From assembly GCA_029259975.1 (NCBI GenBank), contig JAJDEE010000433.1:1-8222 (forward strand): a stretch of 8,222 nucleotides of DNA, given 5' to 3'. Under the pieces are notes generated by a model that saw only the letters and a program-made list of their open reading frames with translations, ran no database searches and was not told the origin of the DNA. Position 1 is the stretch's first letter. Every line of letters begins with the position of its first letter. Positions 5,228 to 8,222 of the stretch are shown here, in pieces. A program made the position numbers and the translations under genes. The stretch is from Planctomycetota bacterium (GTDB lineage: Bacteria; Planctomycetota; Planctomycetia; Pirellulales; Lacipirellulaceae).

Positions 5228-7051
5228 TTAAACATCCAGCCCCAACAATCGCATCAGCGACAGTGCATTGCTCTTAGGCACAACGCCTTCGCGCATTTTG
5301 TAATCAAACGTCATCTGGCCGTCGACCCATTCGTCGCGGAAGTGGACGTTTTGCGAGGGAGTGTCGAGCTTGTCGACGATGTCGCTAAGGGCAAGGTCGT
5401 GTGTGGTGACGAGTCCGAGGGCGCCGGTTTTCAGCAGGCTTTCGATCACGCCACGGGCGCCGACAAGTCGGTCGTGCGAGTTGGTGCCGTGGAGAATTTC
5501 GTCGAGCAGGAAAAGGACAGTCGGTGCTTTTACGTTCGATTGTTGGGCGTCAGTTCGTTGGGCAAGCTCAACGACCAGCTGGATGCGTTTGAGTTCGGCG
5601 AAAAAATGTGAGGTGCCTGTTTGCAGCGAGTCCTGCATCCGCATTGCCGCCGCCACTTGCAAGCGCGCGAGTTTCAGCTCGCGGGCACACACCGGCGCCC
5701 CCGCCCAAGCCAGCACAGTATTTATCCCGACCGAGCGCAGCAACGTGCTTTTACCCGACATATTCGAGCCAGAAACGAGCAGCAACCGGCATTTTTCGGA
5801 AAGCGAAACATCGTTAGCGACGGCGGCGTCGCGAGGAAGAAGTGGATGCGAAAGACCCGACGCGACGAATCGCCCCGCATCGTCAGTTAGCGCAGGAAAA
5901 CAATACTCAGGATTCTCGAAATGCAATTGCGAAAAAGCTAGCAGCGTTTCCAGCTCGCCCACGACTTGGAACCAACGATCAACATGCCGGCCATGCGTGT
6001 TCCGCCAGCGATCGATCGCCGAGGCATAATGCATGCCGGTCATCGAGATAAATGCGAGTGGAGCGATGAAGATGTTGCGACGCATATTTTCAAATTGGCT
6101 GACAGTCCGTTCGAGTTGGTGGATTGTATTCGAGGCTTTGGTGCCATTTTCAACCAGCTCGTTTCGCAAGCGATTGATCTCGGGATCGTTGCCCTTGACC
6201 GTTTCGAGTGCTGCGATGACTTGCTCGCTGCGGCGAAGTTCGAGGACGGCGTGTTCGCTGTGCTGCTTGATCGCGGCGAGTGGTTCACGCAGACGATAGA
6301 CGTAACCAAGCTGAACAAAAACGACAACGATCAACGCCGACGGAGAGCCGTTCGTGAACCAGTAAACCAACGCCACTGTGCCGAGCATCCCAAGAATGGC
6401 TCCAACCACACGCACCCAAGCAGCAGTCAAGCCGCCAGGGTTGCTAAGCCAACTTTGAAGTTGGCGGGCGTCTTGTTGCGATTGCCTCGTGGGACCGATG
6501 ACGGCAAGCCGTTCGCGCAGATCAAGCTGATCGCGCAGTGTGCGGACAGCAGTTTGGCGTTGAATGACTGATTCAGAGGGCGGCGGGCCTTGGTCCGGCG
6601 GAGGCGCAAGCCACATCGCTAGCGTCTTCGCACCTGGCGGAGTGACCGGCGAATTGAGCAGTTGAAAGAGCGAGCCAGTGCCAAAAATGTCGAGATCGCC
6701 GGCGTAAGGATGCAGCGGATCGAGGAACTCGGCGCCGTCGGGTCCTGCACCCGACCACTTGCCGTCGAGGCGTTGTAGGCAGCGCTGGTAGTATTCGATG
6801 GCAAGGTTCGTGGACCGTTGCTTACGTTTGATTGCTTCGTGGAAAATGACTGCGGCGAGGAACAGACCAGCAGGGATCAGCAAGAATTGCCAAGGAATTC
6901 CCCAGCCGCCAAACACAACCCAAGCAAGGAGGATTCCGGCACACGCAACCGCCGTGCGAAAGCTCACGGCATGATCGTCCTGCCGACGAAGCTGGTCGTG
7001 AGATTGTAGACGAGCCTGAAGGCGATTTTCGTATTCGGTGCGGGCAGTCAT
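5228..7051 (-). CDS. Membrane-associated MutS-family ATPase (not canonical MutS or MutS2)
   Basis: A 607-residue protein with the MutS ABC-type ATPase at its C-terminus: Walker A SGSNMSGKST (427-436), the GTSHFFAELKR signature (479-489), Walker B FLLDEILHGTNS (514-525) and switch TTHDLAL (549-555). Residues 110-150 (DPLHPYAGDLDIFG, then SLFQLLNSPVTPPGAKTLAMWL) match the MutS core-domain start. The mismatch-recognition domain with Phe-X-Glu is absent, as is the Smr nuclease domain of MutS2. Instead there are hydrophobic stretches at about 33-50, 54-71, 212-232 and 238-252, which look like two membrane hairpins, followed by a helical region (255-325). This suggests a membrane-anchored MutS paralogue of unknown role. 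The ATG at 7051 has no clear ribosome binding site. It lies downstream of hslU, separated by a terminator-like hairpin. A mismatch repair function should not be assumed. Confidence 0.88.
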   Translation of the reverse strand: MTARTEYENRLQARLQSHDQLRRQDDHAVSFRTAVACAGILLAWVVFGGWGIPWQFLLIPAGLFLAAVIFHEAIKRKQRSTNLAIEYYQRCLQRLDGKWSGAGPDGAEFLDPLHPYAGDLDIFGTGSLFQLLNSPVTPPGAKTLAMWLAPPPDQGPPPSESVIQRQTAVRTLRDQLDLRERLAVIGPTRQSQQDARQLQSWLSNPGGLTAAWVRVVGAILGMLGTVALVYWFTNGSPSALIVVVFVQLGYVYRLREPLAAIKQHSEHAVLELRRSEQVIAALETVKGNDPEINRLRNELVENGTKASNTIHQLERTVSQFENMRRNIFIAPLAFISMTGMHYASAIDRWRNTHGRHVDRWFQVVGELETLLAFSQLHFENPEYCFPALTDDAGRFVASGLSHPLLPRDAAVANDVSLSEKCRLLLVSGSNMSGKSTLLRSVGINTVLAWAGAPVCARELKLARLQVAAAMRMQDSLQTGTSHFFAELKRIQLVVELAQRTDAQQSNVKAPTVLFLLDEILHGTNSHDRLVGARGVIESLLKTGALGLVTTHDLALSDIVDKLDTPSQNVHFRDEWVDGQMTFDYKMREGVVPKSNALSLMRLLGLDV

Positions 7052-7072
7052 ACGTAGTGATTATTGAAAAAG

Positions 7073-7141
7073 AGTTGCCCGCGAAAGACGCGAAAATGCG
7101 CGAAAATATTTTCGCGTTGCTTCGCGTGTTTGCGGGCAGTT
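7073..7141 (-). terminator. Long palindromic hairpin between hslU and the mutS-like gene; likely hslU terminator
   Basis: An almost continuous dyad centred at 7107/7108. The core CGCGAAAATATTTTCGCG (7099-7116) is perfect, and the arms then pair imperfectly out to TGCCCGC and GCGGGCA. On the minus strand it begins 10 nt after the hslU stop and is followed within a few bases by five T (7067-7071), which fits an intrinsic terminator. The arms contain repeated CGCGAAA units and share wording with the tsaE hairpin, suggesting a common repeat family. Confidence 0.8.
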
Positions 7142-7151
7142 ATCACAAGGA

Positions 7152-8222
7152 TTAAAGGATAAACTTACTCAAGTCTTCGTCCTGTGCGACTGCTTCTAGT
7201 CGTTCGCGAACGTAGGCGGCGTTGATGTCGACTTTGCCCATTTTCATGTCGGGGGCTTCGAAGCTAAGCTCTTCGAGCAGACGTTCCATGATCGTGTGTA
7301 GGCGGCGGGCACCGATGTTTTGAGTGGTTTGGTTGACTTGGTGGGCGTAGGTGGCAAGGGTGTCGATTGCGTCGTCTGTGAATTTTATTTTAACGCCTTC
7401 GGTCGCCATCAGGGCTGTGTACTGCTTGGTCAGTGCGTTGCGTGGCTCGGCGAGGATGCGGACAAAGTCGTCTTTGCTGAGGTCGTCGAGTTCGACGCGG
7501 ATTGGGAAACGGCCCTGTAGTTCCGGCATCAGATCGCTGGGCTGCACTTTGTGGAAGGCACCAGCTGCAACGAACAACACATGGTCGGTGCGGACGTAGC
7601 CGTAACGGGTTTGTACGGTCGTGCCTTCGACGATCGGCAGCAAGTCGCGCTGCACGCCTTGTCGCGAGACGTCGGCGCCGCGGCCGCCCTCGCTCGCGAC
7701 GACTTTGTCGAGTTCGTCGATGAAGATGATGCCCGTGTTTTCGGCCAACTCAACGGCCAATGTGTTTACTTTTTCTTGATTGATGAGGGCTTCGCACTCT
7801 TGGTCGAACAGAACTTTACGAGCGTCAGCGATCGTCATCTCGCGTGTGCTGACATTCTTGGGCAGGATTTTTTCGAGCATGCCCTGCATATCAAAATCCA
7901 TGCCGCCTTCCATGCCAGGGCCACCCATGCCGGGGATCATCATGGCCTGGACTTTTTGTTCGATGTTGATCTCGACATTGCGGTTTTCGAGTTCGCCGCC
8001 GACGAGCATCGCCCGCATCTTTTCACGGGTTCGTTCGTAACGCTCTGGCGAGTCGCTGCTGTCGACGCCGACGTCGAACGAAGTGGGGGCCGGGGCGAGC
8101 AGATCGACCAACCGCTCATTGACGCGTTTGTTGGCTTCCTCTTCGATGTTGGCCATCTCGCGCTCGCGCACAATGCCGATGGCGTTTTCGACCAACTCAC
8201 GGATCATGCTCTCGACGTCGCG
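7152..8222 (-). CDS. hslU: ATP-dependent protease ATPase subunit HslU (ClpY), C-terminal part
   Basis: The last 356 residues of the AAA+ unfoldase that feeds substrates to the HslV peptidase in the cytosol. The gene runs off the right edge: the frame stays open to 8222, reading RDVESMIRELVE, which in HslU directly follows the pore loop. The Walker A P-loop therefore lies outside the window. Present are the I-domain, with a Gly/Met-rich stretch PGMGGPGMEGGMDFDMQGML, Walker B IIFIDELDK, the GAFH and ELQGRFPIRVEL segments, NIGARRLHT with the sensor arginine, and the typical C-terminus DLSKFIL, which in the family inserts into HslV. The ATG at 8205-8207 is internal and not the start. hslV probably lies upstream beyond the edge, as is common, but is not seen. 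Confidence 0.97.
   Translation of the reverse strand, partial: RDVESMIRELVENAIGIVREREMANIEEEANKRVNERLVDLLAPAPTSFDVGVDSSDSPERYERTREKMRAMLVGGELENRNVEINIEQKVQAMMIPGMGGPGMEGGMDFDMQGMLEKILPKNVSTREMTIADARKVLFDQECEALINQEKVNTLAVELAENTGIIFIDELDKVVASEGGRGADVSRQGVQRDLLPIVEGTTVQTRYGYVRTDHVLFVAAGAFHKVQPSDLMPELQGRFPIRVELDDLSKDDFVRILAEPRNALTKQYTALMATEGVKIKFTDDAIDTLATYAHQVNQTTQNIGARRLHTIMERLLEELSFEAPDMKMGKVDINAAYVRERLEAVAQDEDLSKFIL

Noticed and set aside
5361..6571. Plus-strand open frames of about 200 codons opposite the mutS-like gene
   Set aside because: Fully contained in a well-supported gene on the other strand, with no recognisable motifs.

Overview
The window looks like ordinary chromosome from a planctomycete, most likely of the Pirellulales group. 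That is inferred from moderately high GC, GC-rich third codon positions, an FtsQ-like protein with a divergent C-terminus, and the style of the PGK, HslU and CsrA sequences; no database search was possible. No phage, insertion sequence, CRISPR array, rRNA or tRNA was seen.

Layout, left to right. (1) Positions 73-1050 (+): a single-pass membrane protein of the FtsQ divisome type with an odd duplicated basic octapeptide at its C-terminus. (2) 1135-1341 (-): csrA, starting at TTG, convergent with the FtsQ-like gene. (3) 1342-1917: a 576-nt stretch without a believable gene between the divergent csrA and thiL. It holds a perfect dyad, several repeated 10-mers, a good extended -10 box and a long imperfect hairpin that would lie in the thiL leader. 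(4) 1918-3350 (+): thiL and tsaE, overlapping by ATGA, followed by an 80-nt hairpin. (5) 3561-4760 (+): pgk. (6) 4797-5219 (+): a compact hicAB toxin-antitoxin pair. (7) 5228-7051 (-): a MutS-family ATPase with predicted membrane segments, ending 8 nt from hicB. (8) 7073-7141: a second long hairpin, related in sequence to the first, placed as the hslU terminator. (9) 7152-8222 (-): the C-terminal part of hslU, cut by the window edge.

Most genes are housekeeping: cell division, post-transcriptional control, thiamine diphosphate synthesis, the tRNA t6A modification, glycolysis and protein quality control. They do not form one pathway. Only thiL-tsaE and hicA-hicB look like tight transcription units. 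hicAB is the most accessory-like part, wedged between pgk and the convergent mutS-like gene.

I do not see a convincing undescribed multi-gene system. The points most worth a second look are the structured thiL leader in a repeat-rich intergenic region, the two related long hairpins downstream of tsaE and hslU, the membrane-anchored MutS paralogue, and the duplicated TPRTVKKL peptide in the FtsQ-like protein.
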